From assembly GCF_014841115.1 (NCBI RefSeq), contig NZ_JACYTP010000010.1:62001-126000 (forward strand): DNA of 64,000 nucleotides, in the 5' to 3' direction. Numbering within the stretch: the first letter of the stretch is position 1; every line of letters starts with the position of its first letter. The DNA is from Photobacterium arenosum. GTDB lineage: Bacteria > Pseudomonadota > Gammaproteobacteria > Enterobacterales > Vibrionaceae. The translations under genes and the position numbers were made by a program. Positions 28,288-37,574 of the stretch are shown piece after piece. The notes beneath the pieces were generated by a model, which was given only the letters and a program-made list of their open reading frames with translations, did not search any database and had not been told where the DNA came from.

Positions 28288-29158
28288 CATTAAAACTTTC
28301 GACTATCATGCAGAAAATTTTTCAGTACACATGGTAACTTCATCTGAAAAAACTTTCTTCACGAATGCTTTCATCGTTGAAACAGAAAACTCAGTTATTC
28401 TTATTGACTCAATGATGACAATCAGCGAAGCTGAATTTGTAAAGCAGTCAATTATAAGCATAGGTAAAGAACTCTCTGCCGTTATCATCACACACCCTCA
28501 TCCGGACCACTATAATGGGCTAAATACTATCATTGGTGAAGATCATCACATTTCAATTTATGGAACAGAAAAGTCATCCGAAGTTATTATCAATTCATTT
28601 GACGACAAAGAGAAGAAATGGCGCCCCTATTTTGGTGACGAGTGGCCAAAAGTGAAAATACCACCTAACCGATTCATTCAAGGAAGTGAAGTATTATATT
28701 TCGACAATATAAGATTCTCATTTGAAGAAATTGGTAAAGGTGAATCCAACAGTGACTTATTGATTAAAGTTGGGAATCACGATTCAATTATCTTTGTTGG
28801 AGATCTTGTTTTCAACAATATGCACAGTTTTATGAATGATGGACACAGTTCATTATGGATCTCTAAGCTCCAAGAAATTAAAGAAAAAGTACACAAAAGT
28901 TGTATTATATTCACTGGCCATGGTGAACCAGACCAAGCTTACTTTTTGATTGAAAAACAAATTAGTTACATAAAATTCTATCAAAATGAAATCCAATCAA
29001 TTTCGCAAGGGCGAAGTCAGTTAACTGATGATGAAAAATCTATTTTTGTTGAAATCATCTCAAGAAGATATCCGCATTATAAACTCTTAGACTTCATTTC
29101 AGCAGGTGCAAACTCAGTAGCAACTGAAATGGCTTTTAGTAAGAGTATTTCAATTTAG
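28271..29158 (+). CDS. MBL-fold metallo-hydrolase-like enzyme
   Basis: 295 residues. The metal motif is ITHPHPDHYNG (H75, H77, D79, H80), the bridging Asp is D178 in IIFVGDLVF and the last His is H217 in TGHGEP. At the position usually held by His in the A-H-T-D-G-D type segment this protein has Glu158 (GKGESNSD). So one zinc or iron site may be altered. Resembles the SoxH/quinoprotein-relay-like group. It could be a hydrolase, lactonase or redox enzyme in the pathway. The start overlaps the desaturase end by 17 bases, implying translational coupling; AAGGA precedes ATG. Confidence 0.85.
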   Translation: MILPCSIKTFDYHAENFSVHMVTSSEKTFFTNAFIVETENSVILIDSMMTISEAEFVKQSIISIGKELSAVIITHPHPDHYNGLNTIIGEDHHISIYGTEKSSEVIINSFDDKEKKWRPYFGDEWPKVKIPPNRFIQGSEVLYFDNIRFSFEEIGKGESNSDLLIKVGNHDSIIFVGDLVFNNMHSFMNDGHSSLWISKLQEIKEKVHKSCIIFTGHGEPDQAYFLIEKQISYIKFYQNEIQSISQGRSQLTDDEKSIFVEIISRRYPHYKLLDFISAGANSVATEMAFSKSISI

Positions 29159-29176
29159 AAATTCAATGAGGCTAAC

Positions 29177-30106
29177 ATGAACAAAAATAAGTATCATCTT
29201 GCACAATTCAGTATTTCACTGGCTCGCTATTCTTTTTCTGATGAAAAAATGCAAGGATTTGTTTCACGGCTCACAGAAATAAATGAACTTGCAGATAAAA
29301 GCCAAGGGTTCATCTGGCGATTAAAATCAGATGATGGTAACTCTACATCTTTCCGTGGCTACTCAGACCCGAATATTTACCTTAATTTATCTGTCTGGGA
29401 TTCTATAGAAAATCTGAGAGAGTTTGTATTTAAAAGTAATCATGTTGAGTTATTTCGTAAAGGTAAGACTTGGTTTCATAATCTAAACGGTCCTATTACT
29501 GCGCTGTGGTGGATTAAAGAAGGTGAAATACCAACCATTGAGGATGGCATCAGCCGTCTTGAATCGATAAAAAATTTAGGTCCAACAAGCTGGGCATTTA
29601 ACTTTAAAACGAATTATTCACCCGAAGCTATAGAGAGCAATAATATCCTTACTAAATGTAAGAAAGAAGTGGATGACCTGCATGACTTTCTTCAGCAATG
29701 GTTCCAAGGGGAAATTAGCAACACATCGGAAAACAGAGAATTATTATCGAGTCGTTTTGATCAGTTCGGTGAACTTTTATCACCTGATGGCCTTATTGAG
29801 CCGTTTCACTGCCTTGAAAACAGGTTTAATAGCGCACATGGGAAATTTCTTAATGCCAAAATTTGGATTACTGGTTTCACGCCAGTGTTATTGAATAATA
29901 AAGACATACTCGTTAAATATACTGAATGGCGTCAAATTGATGGCGAAACCAATGTGAGATTCACGACAGCTTTGCTTTCTGAGAAAAACAAAGCACCCAA
30001 TGGAATAGTATGGAAGCATATTCATGAAACCTGGTCTGATGTGAATAATCTTAAATCTCCAGCTCCCTACGCAACACCAGAATCTCCATCACTTGAGGAG
30101 GCTTAA
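29177..30106 (+). CDS. Fusion of DUF3291 and an NTF2-like domain
   Basis: 309 residues. Residues about 5-150 match DUF3291: LAQFSISLARYSF, SQGFIWRLKSDDGNS, LNLSVWDSIENLREFVFKS and LWWIKEGEIPTIEDGISRLE, a dimeric alpha/beta-barrel domain related to monooxygenases of antibiotic synthesis. Residues about 160-300 end like NTF2/SnoaL proteins (KIWITGFTPVLL, then WKHIHETWSDV). DUF3291 proteins are usually about 150 residues alone, so the fusion is unusual. Function is unknown; a cofactor-free oxygenase, cyclase or binding role is possible. GAGG lies six bases before ATG 29177. Confidence 0.75.
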   Translation: MNKNKYHLAQFSISLARYSFSDEKMQGFVSRLTEINELADKSQGFIWRLKSDDGNSTSFRGYSDPNIYLNLSVWDSIENLREFVFKSNHVELFRKGKTWFHNLNGPITALWWIKEGEIPTIEDGISRLESIKNLGPTSWAFNFKTNYSPEAIESNNILTKCKKEVDDLHDFLQQWFQGEISNTSENRELLSSRFDQFGELLSPDGLIEPFHCLENRFNSAHGKFLNAKIWITGFTPVLLNNKDILVKYTEWRQIDGETNVRFTTALLSEKNKAPNGIVWKHIHETWSDVNNLKSPAPYATPESPSLEEA

Positions 30107-30117
30107 GAGTATTTTTT

Positions 30118-31614
30118 ATGAAACAAGAAAATCAGCTTCACGGTTCATCTTTGAATTTGGCACCGGAGCAAATTAAGAAAATTTGCGCCGAAATTGTTGA
30201 TTACCTATCTAATAAAGAAAACCCACGCTACACACAAAAGGTCCGTCCAAAATTAACCGATCGACAGTACAGTGATCTGTCCGCTTTGGAACGCATGCCC
30301 TATCATGGAAGCGAAGCTGTCAGCACCTTTGAAAAATATATTCAATTATTAACCACACAGGCTGTATCCACCTCACATCCCGGTTTCTTAGCGTATATCA
30401 TGGGTGCAGCTAGTGATGTTTCTGTTTTGGCTGATTTCCTTGCTGCTGCAATCAGCGCACCGCAAACAAGTGCTTCTACGTCTCACCTGACAACCATGAT
30501 TGAAGCTCAAACAATCAAGTGGATGTGCCAATTACTCGGTTATCCCGAGACAGGGAGCGGACTTTTTGTCAGTGGCGGCTCCGTAGCTAATTTAATCGCG
30601 CTGCAAGCTGCAATAAAAAAGAAAAGAACTCAAAATATTGTAGATTTAAATCAATATCGCGTCTACGTCAGCAAGTATTCACATAGCAGTATTTCTTCTG
30701 CTGTCAGTATTTCAGGGTTATTACCAGATCAATGTATTCAGTATATCGAAACAACTCAGGAACATACTCTCTCCATCAGTGATTTAAAAACAAAAATTAA
30801 ACATGACCAAGAGTATGGATACATACCACTTATGGTTATTGGTATTGCTGGATGTACTTCACTTGGCGTCATTGACCCATTGCTTGTTTTATCTGATATC
30901 TGCATGAAAGAAGATATTTGGTTTCATATTGATGCAGCTTACGGTGGGTTTGCTGTACTATCTCAAGAATATAGTGAGGCACTCAAAGGTATGCAGTTTA
31001 GTGATTCACTCACGATTGATCCGCATAAATGGATGTATGCAGCCGCAGATGTTGGATGCATTTTAGTCAAAGACCCAAACATTTTGTTCAACACATTTAA
31101 TCAATCAGGTGCCTATTATTCATCCGATGATTTGACCTTCTCCAACCATCTCCAGTTTCGTGATTTAGGAATACAGACAACTCGCAGTTTTAGAGCACTC
31201 AAAGTTAAATTGAGTTTGGAGATCGCTGGCCGAATTGGTTATCAACAGATGATTGAAAAAGATATCCACCTTGCGAAGTATGCCTATAAACTTGCACTTG
31301 ATCATCCGAATCTAGAAGCATATAGCTGTCATTTAAGTATTGTAACACTACGATTTAACCCTAACCTTGCGACAGATGAAAACTTTATATCAGAAACTAA
31401 TCTGAATAAAATCAATCAGGAAATAATCGATGACTTACATCAGCTCGGGGATTTTTTTCCCTCCCACACATGGGTGAATAATAAATATTTAATTCGTCTC
31501 TGTATTGTTAACCTCAATACAACTGAAGAAACAATTCATGGTTTGCTAGAAGCAATAGATGAAGTTGGAAAATCGAAAACTTGCAATTATTTAACCCACA
31601 TGAGTACCCAATAA
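30118..31614 (+). CDS. Group II PLP-dependent amino-acid decarboxylase
   Basis: 498 residues of fold-type I PLP enzyme. Visible: VSGGSVANLIALQAA (phosphate-binding loop, near 151-165), stacking His189 in KYSHSS, HIDAAYGGF with Asp272, and DPHKWMY with the PLP lysine Lys304. This is the glutamate/aromatic/2,4-diaminobutyrate decarboxylase group. Substrate cannot be read from sequence. In this setting it would supply an amine, or decarboxylate a modified amino acid, for the oxygenases. The next gene starts in its stop codon (TAATG). Confidence 0.9.
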   Translation: MKQENQLHGSSLNLAPEQIKKICAEIVDYLSNKENPRYTQKVRPKLTDRQYSDLSALERMPYHGSEAVSTFEKYIQLLTTQAVSTSHPGFLAYIMGAASDVSVLADFLAAAISAPQTSASTSHLTTMIEAQTIKWMCQLLGYPETGSGLFVSGGSVANLIALQAAIKKKRTQNIVDLNQYRVYVSKYSHSSISSAVSISGLLPDQCIQYIETTQEHTLSISDLKTKIKHDQEYGYIPLMVIGIAGCTSLGVIDPLLVLSDICMKEDIWFHIDAAYGGFAVLSQEYSEALKGMQFSDSLTIDPHKWMYAAADVGCILVKDPNILFNTFNQSGAYYSSDDLTFSNHLQFRDLGIQTTRSFRALKVKLSLEIAGRIGYQQMIEKDIHLAKYAYKLALDHPNLEAYSCHLSIVTLRFNPNLATDENFISETNLNKINQEIIDDLHQLGDFFPSHTWVNNKYLIRLCIVNLNTTEETIHGLLEAIDEVGKSKTCNYLTHMSTQ

Positions 31615-31931
31615 TGACCGTTCAATTCGTTTCATTACTTAATGTTCGTTTTAATGACAAGGAAAAGTTTGAAATACATGTCGGCTGGTTAAGTCGAAAA
31701 ATTGCATCTGGTTTAGGCTGGGAGCTAGCCATTTGTGGATGGCAATCCCCATCACCATTTCCAAATGACAGCCAAGTCGTGCATGTATGGAAAACAAATT
31801 CATCATCTGAACAAGAGGCACGAACATCATTAAACAACTTAATCGCAAGTCTTGACCAGGAAAAAGTCAACTTAGCACTCAGCGTAATGCATGATCCTAA
31901 ATTCATATTCACTAAAGAAAAAACTTATTAA
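31614..31931 (+). CDS. Small dimeric alpha/beta-barrel-like (NIPSNAP/ABM-type) protein
   Basis: 105 residues from ATG 31614, which overlaps the stop codon of the decarboxylase (TAATG), a coupling arrangement. Strand-helix pattern (VQFVSLLNVRFNDKEKFEIH, then DSQVVHVWKTN and a long helix) resembles NIPSNAP or antibiotic-biosynthesis-monooxygenase domains. Assignment is weak. It may be a cofactor-free oxygenase or a scaffold. Confidence 0.55.
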   Translation: MTVQFVSLLNVRFNDKEKFEIHVGWLSRKIASGLGWELAICGWQSPSPFPNDSQVVHVWKTNSSSEQEARTSLNNLIASLDQEKVNLALSVMHDPKFIFTKEKTY

Positions 31932-31989
31932 AATTCAATTGAATAAATAATTAACCAATTAACTTATAGAAACATAGAAAGGTTCATTC

Positions 31990-32433
31990 ATGAAAAGAAT
32001 TCTTATTATCGTCGGTTCTGTTTATGGCAGTACGATGCAAGTGGCGAATTATATTTCCAGAAAGTTAGACAAGTATGGTTATGTGTCAGAAGTCACTGAA
32101 AGTTCTTCTTTGGAAAATGTTAAAAAATCAAATCTATTACTCATTATGACTGCAACAACCGGTCAGGGAGATATTCCTCAAAATATAACTCCTTTTGTTG
32201 ATGAGATAAAAGAAAGTCAAGAAGATCTAAATGACATCAACTATGCCATCATCTCATTTGGTGACAGTGGCTATGGACCGACATTCTGCAATTCAGGCAG
32301 AATTATCCAGAGCATATTGGAAAATCGCAATGGTAATTGTGTCATTCCACCATTTGAAATTGATACTGTTGAGTATTTAGACCCAGAAGAGCCTATCAAC
32401 ATCTGGTGCGAAAACTATATTGATAAATTATAA
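31990..32433 (+). CDS. Flavodoxin (MioC-like)
   Basis: 147 residues. The FMN phosphate loop is GSVYGST (9-15); the 60s and 90s loops are TATTGQGDIP and SFGDSGYG. Typical short-chain flavodoxin. It would carry single electrons to the diiron oxidase and the membrane desaturase-like enzyme of the cluster. AAAGG lies seven bases before ATG 31990. Last gene of the island; an imperfect hairpin without a T-run follows at about 32446-32471. Confidence 0.9.
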   Translation: MKRILIIVGSVYGSTMQVANYISRKLDKYGYVSEVTESSSLENVKKSNLLLIMTATTGQGDIPQNITPFVDEIKESQEDLNDINYAIISFGDSGYGPTFCNSGRIIQSILENRNGNCVIPPFEIDTVEYLDPEEPINIWCENYIDKL

Positions 32434-32714
32434 GCGCCAATTCGCCAGGCTGACTCCGTTCAGTCTGGTATTTACACAATTAAACCCCTCTTACACCCTC
32501 GGCTATCATCACAATCGTTCTCTCAACAATGGCTGATACAGCTCCCTCTGTAATTTTAACTCTGTCACTCATGCTAATGAAAAAGTAAAAATTATCATCA
32601 CTAGATGCAATAAACATTCAGATTTCATAATAATTCACTCTCATATCATGATAAATACCGACTTACTCTGTCATGCTATTGATTCATATTAAATATTTAC
32701 TCTTAGGAATCGCC

Positions 32715-34031
32715 ATGAAAAAGGACGTACGCTTTCTCTTCCCTTTACCTTTTTTAATCGCAAGTTCATTCGCTTGGTCCAACATCACGTCATATCCGCC
32801 ACAACAAGCCAGTCCAATTGAAGCAAAGAACACGCCTATGTTCATCTCGTTGGGCTTCGACGACAATATAGAAGCAGATGGTTTACGCTGGATTTCGAAA
32901 GCACTGAGCAGTCATACGAATCCTCAGGGTCTCGACTCATTTGCAGGTTCACCATTAATGTCGAGCTTCTTCATGCACTGCCAGCCTGCCCGACAGCAAC
33001 CTGAGATCATCGATCTATGGCGGAAACTGAACACTGACGGTCATGACATCGCCAACCACACAGAAACCCATCCGGACGATAAGATAAACTACAACCCTTT
33101 TGAATCCTGGATGACGGCTGAGCAGTGGCAGCAGGAAGTCGCACTTTGTAATGAGTTTCTGACGCAACCTGTCGAACAAGGCGGTGTCGGTGCCCCGGCG
33201 GTTGCCGGATTTCGGGCGCCCTTTTTAACATTCAACGACAACACGCTGGATGCCCTGACCACAAATGCCATCCAGTATGATGTCAGCTTCCCGGCGGGTA
33301 TTACCACAGAAGAAAATGGCACCAACAACTACTGGCCACATACGCTCGATCAAGGTAGTCCGTCGCAATCAGTTGCACAGCAAGGCGGTTGGAAGCCGGC
33401 CGTGAAAAATATGCCAGGGCTCTGGGAAGTTCCGTTGCAAGCGCTGATAGTTCCAACAGATGAAGAGGCCGCAGAGTACGGACTCACCTATTCGCTCAAC
33501 GACAAAATTGCCAGCCGTGTCCCTTACTATGACCCGTCAGCACGCAAGGCCGACAACTTCGACTGGAACCTCTATACCACGCCGGCCTGGGGCGGTTACG
33601 GACTGAACGCTGCCGATGTACTCACCTTGTACAAATACAATCTCGACCTGCATTTATCCGGCAATCGTGCGCCACTGGTATTGGGTTTACACTCTGCTTT
33701 TTACGGCAAATTAAATGGTGAAGAACATTTCGGGATGCCTGAAACCAGCGTCGCTGACAGGCAGGCAGTGCTGAAGCAATTCATTGAATACGCGTTGTCG
33801 AAACAGCAGGTACGTTTTGTTTCGCATCGTCAGCTTGTCGAGTGGATGCAAAACCCTTTACCAGTTCTGACTTGTGAGCAGGCTATCTGGTCAGCACACA
33901 CAACATACCGGTCAGGTGATATCGTTCAATTCAATGGGAAGTACTGGAAAGCAAAATGGTGGACCGTTCAAGAGATTCCCGGCAACACAGCAGACGGTCC
34001 GTGGCAAGCACAAACTGGCTGTCACGGTTAA
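32715..34031 (+). CDS. Secreted chitin-oligosaccharide deacetylase with carbohydrate-binding module
   Basis: 438 residues. A signal peptide (1-22) is followed by a NodB-type CE4 domain: LGFDDN supplies Asp49 (base) and Asp50 (metal), and ANHTETH gives metal ligands His115 and His119. A long insert-rich barrel follows, and residues about 390-436 form a CBM5/12-like chitin-binding module (YRSGDIVQFNGKYWKAKWW). This matches Vibrio chitin-oligosaccharide deacetylases (about 430 residues), which convert GlcNAc2 to GlcNAc-GlcN, a chitinase inducer. TTAGGAA precedes ATG 32715. It converges on rplT. Confidence 0.92.
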   Translation: MKKDVRFLFPLPFLIASSFAWSNITSYPPQQASPIEAKNTPMFISLGFDDNIEADGLRWISKALSSHTNPQGLDSFAGSPLMSSFFMHCQPARQQPEIIDLWRKLNTDGHDIANHTETHPDDKINYNPFESWMTAEQWQQEVALCNEFLTQPVEQGGVGAPAVAGFRAPFLTFNDNTLDALTTNAIQYDVSFPAGITTEENGTNNYWPHTLDQGSPSQSVAQQGGWKPAVKNMPGLWEVPLQALIVPTDEEAAEYGLTYSLNDKIASRVPYYDPSARKADNFDWNLYTTPAWGGYGLNAADVLTLYKYNLDLHLSGNRAPLVLGLHSAFYGKLNGEEHFGMPETSVADRQAVLKQFIEYALSKQQVRFVSHRQLVEWMQNPLPVLTCEQAIWSAHTTYRSGDIVQFNGKYWKAKWWTVQEIPGNTADGPWQAQTGCHG

Positions 34032-34071
34032 CTGACTCAAGTGATCCTGAGAAGGCTTGTTTATATTTAAA

Positions 34072-34104
34072 TGAAAAAAGGAGAGCCTAGGCTCTCCTTA
34101 TTTC
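34072..34104. terminator. Bidirectional terminator between the deacetylase gene and rplT
   Basis: AAGGAGAGCC (34078-34087) pairs with GGCTCTCCTT across a TA; A-runs on the left supply a T-run for rplT on the minus strand. Confidence 0.88.
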
Positions 34105-34121
34105 ATCAAACTGAACTGAAA

Positions 34122-34475
34122 TTACAGTGCAGCTTTCGCTTTTTCAACCAGAACGGTGAAAGTCGCTTTGTCGAAAACAGCGATATCAGCCAGGATCTTA
34201 CGATCGATTTCGATAGATGCTTTCTTCAGACCATTGATGAAGGTGCTGTAGGTCATGTCGTTTTGACGTGCCGCAGCATTGATACGTGCAATCCACAGTT
34301 GACGGAAAGTACGTTTCTTGTTGCGACGGTCACGGTAAGCGTATTGACCGGCTTTAGTAACTGCTTGGAAAGCTACACGATATACACGTGAACGTGCACC
34401 GTAGTAACCTTTAGCTTGTTTAAGAACTTTTTTGTGACGTGCACGCGCTTGTACACCACGTTTTACGCGAGGCAT
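34122..34475 (-). CDS. rplT: 50S ribosomal protein L20
   Basis: 117 residues, typical of L20: basic N terminus [28 protein letters not shown] and conserved [22 protein letters not shown]. It binds 23S rRNA early in 50S assembly and, in E. coli, represses rpmI-rplT translation. Last gene of the thrS-infC-rpmI-rplT group. Confidence 0.99.
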   Translation of the reverse strand: MPRVKRGVQARARHKKVLKQAKGYYGARSRVYRVAFQAVTKAGQYAYRDRRNKKRTFRQLWIARINAAARQNDMTYSTFINGLKKASIEIDRKILADIAVFDKATFTVLVEKAKAAL

Positions 34476-34515
34476 AGGAAACTCCTAACTAAATAAATAC
34501 GATAACTAAAAACGA

Positions 34516-34710
34516 TTAAGCGAACGGAAGCATACGTGCTACTGCTGCTACTTCACATGCAGGAAGCAGAGAGTTTGGACGTAGCTGACGCTTGTTCTTA
34601 GTAGTACGCTTAGTCAGAATGTGACGCTTGGTCGCACGCTTGTACTTAAAACCACCAGCAGTTTTCTTGAAACGCTTAGCAGCACCTTTGTTGGATTTCA
34701 TCTTAGGCAT
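34516..34710 (-). CDS. rpmI: 50S ribosomal protein L35
   Basis: 64 residues, [20 protein letters not shown]..., the standard L35. ATG 34710 has GGAG upstream; the frame opens five codons earlier. It sits 40 bases before rplT. A strong terminator-like hairpin separates it from infC. Confidence 0.98.
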   Translation of the reverse strand: MPKMKSNKGAAKRFKKTAGGFKYKRATKRHILTKRTTKNKRQLRPNSLLPACEVAAVARMLPFA

Positions 34711-34755
34711 GATGAGACTCCGCATTGTTGATAGTTAATAACATAGTAATCAGGC

Positions 34756-34787
34756 GAACAAAAAGCGCTGCACTGAGCAGCGCTTTT
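34756..34787 (-). terminator. Internal terminator-like hairpin between infC and rpmI
   Basis: AAAAGCGCTGC (34761-34771) pairs perfectly with 34777-34787; on the minus strand the stem is followed by TTTTTGTT. It lies in the leader of rpmI, inside the operon, and could act as an attenuator or partial terminator. Confidence 0.8.
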
Positions 34788-34805
34788 GCTACTTGAAGGC
34801 CTGAA

Positions 34806-35357
34806 TTACTTCTTCTTAGGGGCAAGCATCATGGTCATTTGGCGACCTTCGACACGGCTAGGGAAGCTCTCGACGACAGCGATGTCGACCAGTTCATCCT
34901 TAATACGGTTCAGAAGATCGATACCCAGACCTTGGTGGGCCATTTCACGACCGCGGAAACGCAGTGTGACTTTACCCTTGTTGCCCTCTTCTAAAAAGCG
35001 AATCAGGTTGCGCAGTTTTACCTGATAGTCGCCTTCATCTGTACCAGGACGGAATTTAACTTCCTTAACCTGGATTTGTTTTTGCTTTTTCTTTTGCTCT
35101 TTAGCAGCCTTGCTCTTTTCGAACAGGTACTTGCCATAGTCCATCACTCGACAGACTGGTGGCTCGGCATTAGGGCTGATTTCAACCAGATCGACACCAG
35201 CTTCATTCGCTGCACTAATTGCTTCTTCAATAGAAACAACACCGATAGACTCACCATCGATACCAGTTAAACGAACTTCGCGTACGCCACGGATTTCGCC
35301 ATTGATACGGTGTGCGTTTTGCTTAACTGGTGCTTGAGTTCTTTTTCCGCCTTTAAT
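34806..35357 (-). CDS. infC: Translation initiation factor IF-3, AUU start codon
   Basis: 183 residues when translation starts at ATT 35357, giving (M)[21 protein letters not shown], the conserved IF-3 N terminus; a shorter ATG frame would lose that domain. GGAGG lies eight bases upstream, inside the end of thrS. E. coli infC also uses AUU, which IF-3 itself discriminates against, giving autoregulation. Only three bases separate it from the thrS stop. Confidence 0.97.
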   Translation of the reverse strand: MKGGKRTQAPVKQNAHRINGEIRGVREVRLTGIDGESIGVVSIEEAISAANEAGVDLVEISPNAEPPVCRVMDYGKYLFEKSKAAKEQKKKQKQIQVKEVKFRPGTDEGDYQVKLRNLIRFLEEGNKGKVTLRFRGREMAHQGLGIDLLNRIKDELVDIAVVESFPSRVEGRQMTMMLAPKKK

Positions 35358-35360
35358 ACC

Positions 35361-37289
35361 TTATTCCTCCAAAACATTGAGCTTGCGACTGCTAATCTCT
35401 TGTTGCATGTACGCAACAAAGTCATCAATCTTAAATTTACCCAAATCGTTACCCTTGCGAGTACGGACCGCAACCTCACCTGCTTCGACTTCTTTGTCAC
35501 CGCAGACAAGCATATACGGAACTCGCTTTAAAGTATGTTCGCGGATTTTAAAGCCAATTTTCTCATTTCTCAAGTCCGCGTTGACTCGGATTCCACTTTT
35601 TTGCAGTTTTTCTACAACTTCGCGAACATATTCTGACTGGCTGTCAGTAATATTCATGACAACTGCTTGTTGTGGCGCCAACCAGGTCGGGAAATAACCC
35701 GCGTATTCTTCGATGAGGATACCGATGAAACGTTCGAGGGAGCCAAGAATGGCGCGGTGAATCATAACTGGCGTGTGACGCTCATTATCTTCACCGACAT
35801 AAGTCGCACCCAGACGCTCAGGCAGAGCAAAGTCTAGCTGAACTGTACCGCACTGCCAAGCACGATCTAAACAATCATGCAAAGTAAATTCAATTTTAGG
35901 GCCGTAGAACGCTCCCTCACCTTCCTGAATATCATAAGGAATGTTCATTGATTCCAGTGCGATTTTCAGGTCAGACTCGGCTTTATCCCACATTTCATCG
36001 GAACCCACACGCTTCTCAGGGCGTGTCGACAACTTCACCACAATATTGTTGAAGCCGAAGGTTTCATAGGTGTCGTAAACCATCTTAATACAAGAAGTGA
36101 CTTCTTCCTGCACTTGGTTTTCCGTACAGAAAATGTGCGCATCATCCTGAGTAAAACCACGAACACGCATCAGACCATGCAGTGCGCCTGACGGTTCGTT
36201 TCGATGACAACTGCCGAACTCGGCCATACGTAATGGCAAATCACGGTATGATTTCAGACCCTGATTAAAGATCTGAACATGCCCCGGACAGTTCATAGGC
36301 TTAATCGCATACTCACGCTTTTCAGATTCAGTCGTGAACATGTTTTCTGCGTACTTGTCCCAGTGACCAGAGCGTTCCCACAGAACGCGGTCCATCATCA
36401 GCGGACCTTTCACTTCCTGGTAATCATACTCAGTCAGCTTGTCACGGACGAAAACTTCCAGCTCACGGAACACAGTCCAGCCGTTGTGATGCCAGAACAC
36501 CATACCCGGCGCTTCTTGCTGCATATGATACAGATCAAGCTGCTTACCCAGTTTACGGTGGTCACGCTTCGCCGCTTCTTCCAGACGCGTCAGGTGCGCT
36601 TTCAGTGCTTTCTTATCATGGAAGGCTGTGCCGTAAATACGCTGCAACATCTTGTTATCGCTGTTACCACGCCAGTAAGCGCCAGCCACATTCAGCAGTT
36701 TGAAATGCTGGCAGAAGCCCATGTTCGGCACGTGCGGGCCACGGCACATGTCGATGTATTCTTCGTGATGGTACAAACCCGGACGATCATCGCGAGAGAC
36801 ATTCTCATCCAGGATTTCCATTTTGTACGGTTCGCCGCGAGACTCAAAGGTATCACGTGCTTCCTGCCAGCTGACTTTCTTCTTGATAACGTCGTACTTG
36901 GTTTTCGCCAGCTCGACCATGCGCTTTTCAATCTTTTCCAGATCGTCAGCCGTCAATGGTTGCTCCAGATCGACGTCATAATAGAAACCGGAATCAATCG
37001 TCGGACCGATCGCCATTTTCACATCCGGGTACAATTGCTTGATCGCATGACCCAAAAGGTGAGCACAAGAGTGACGAACGATCTCCAGACCGTCTTCATC
37101 TTTTGCGGTGATGATTTCCAGTTTTGCGTCGTTTTCAATCACATCACAGGCATCAACGCGAACACCGTCAACACGACCGGCAATACAGGCTTTCGCCAGG
37201 CCAGGGCCGATAGACAGCGCCACATCGAGAGTTGAAACCGGGTTATCAAACTGACGCTGACTGCCGTCAGGAAGAGTAATTACAGGCAT
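35361..37289 (-). CDS. thrS: Threonyl-tRNA synthetase
   Basis: 642 residues, the length of E. coli ThrS. Domains: TGS (1-62), editing domain with [10 protein letters not shown] (about 73-82) and zinc/His motifs, class II core with [10 protein letters not shown] (Cys zinc ligand) and motif 2 [27 protein letters not shown], and the anticodon-binding domain at the end ([14 protein letters not shown]). The 285-base leader upstream may carry the tRNA-like operator known in E. coli, but I could not verify the fold. Confidence 0.99.
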   Translation of the reverse strand: MPVITLPDGSQRQFDNPVSTLDVALSIGPGLAKACIAGRVDGVRVDACDVIENDAKLEIITAKDEDGLEIVRHSCAHLLGHAIKQLYPDVKMAIGPTIDSGFYYDVDLEQPLTADDLEKIEKRMVELAKTKYDVIKKKVSWQEARDTFESRGEPYKMEILDENVSRDDRPGLYHHEEYIDMCRGPHVPNMGFCQHFKLLNVAGAYWRGNSDNKMLQRIYGTAFHDKKALKAHLTRLEEAAKRDHRKLGKQLDLYHMQQEAPGMVFWHHNGWTVFRELEVFVRDKLTEYDYQEVKGPLMMDRVLWERSGHWDKYAENMFTTESEKREYAIKPMNCPGHVQIFNQGLKSYRDLPLRMAEFGSCHRNEPSGALHGLMRVRGFTQDDAHIFCTENQVQEEVTSCIKMVYDTYETFGFNNIVVKLSTRPEKRVGSDEMWDKAESDLKIALESMNIPYDIQEGEGAFYGPKIEFTLHDCLDRAWQCGTVQLDFALPERLGATYVGEDNERHTPVMIHRAILGSLERFIGILIEEYAGYFPTWLAPQQAVVMNITDSQSEYVREVVEKLQKSGIRVNADLRNEKIGFKIREHTLKRVPYMLVCGDKEVEAGEVAVRTRKGNDLGKFKIDDFVAYMQQEISSRKLNVLEE

Positions 37290-37574
37290 TCATTGATCCT
37301 TTGTTCAGTGGTGCCACATACCAAGTAGCACATGCAATTTCGTATTTTACCGCCTGCCAAGGTGCAGTACGGTGATGAGATAGTGTCTGTTTCGGTGTGA
37401 ATTTTGGTACAAATCAAAATTGCTGACCCCAGACAGAAGGCGAATTGTAATGGATTGACTCACAAAACTAAAGTTAGAAAAGCCAGTTACCTGTGAGCCA
37501 CTTGCAAAATAAGGGAAAAGTTGCTTTCATTTGTATAGGCAATTTATAGTCATTAATGACGCAGAGACAACACC

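Noticed and set aside
28271-32433. MBL protein plus flavodoxin as a split flavodiiron oxygen/NO reductase
   Set aside because: Flavodiiron proteins have H-x-E-x-D-H; this MBL protein has H-x-H-x-D-H, the hydrolase-type pattern, and the two genes are far apart in the cluster.
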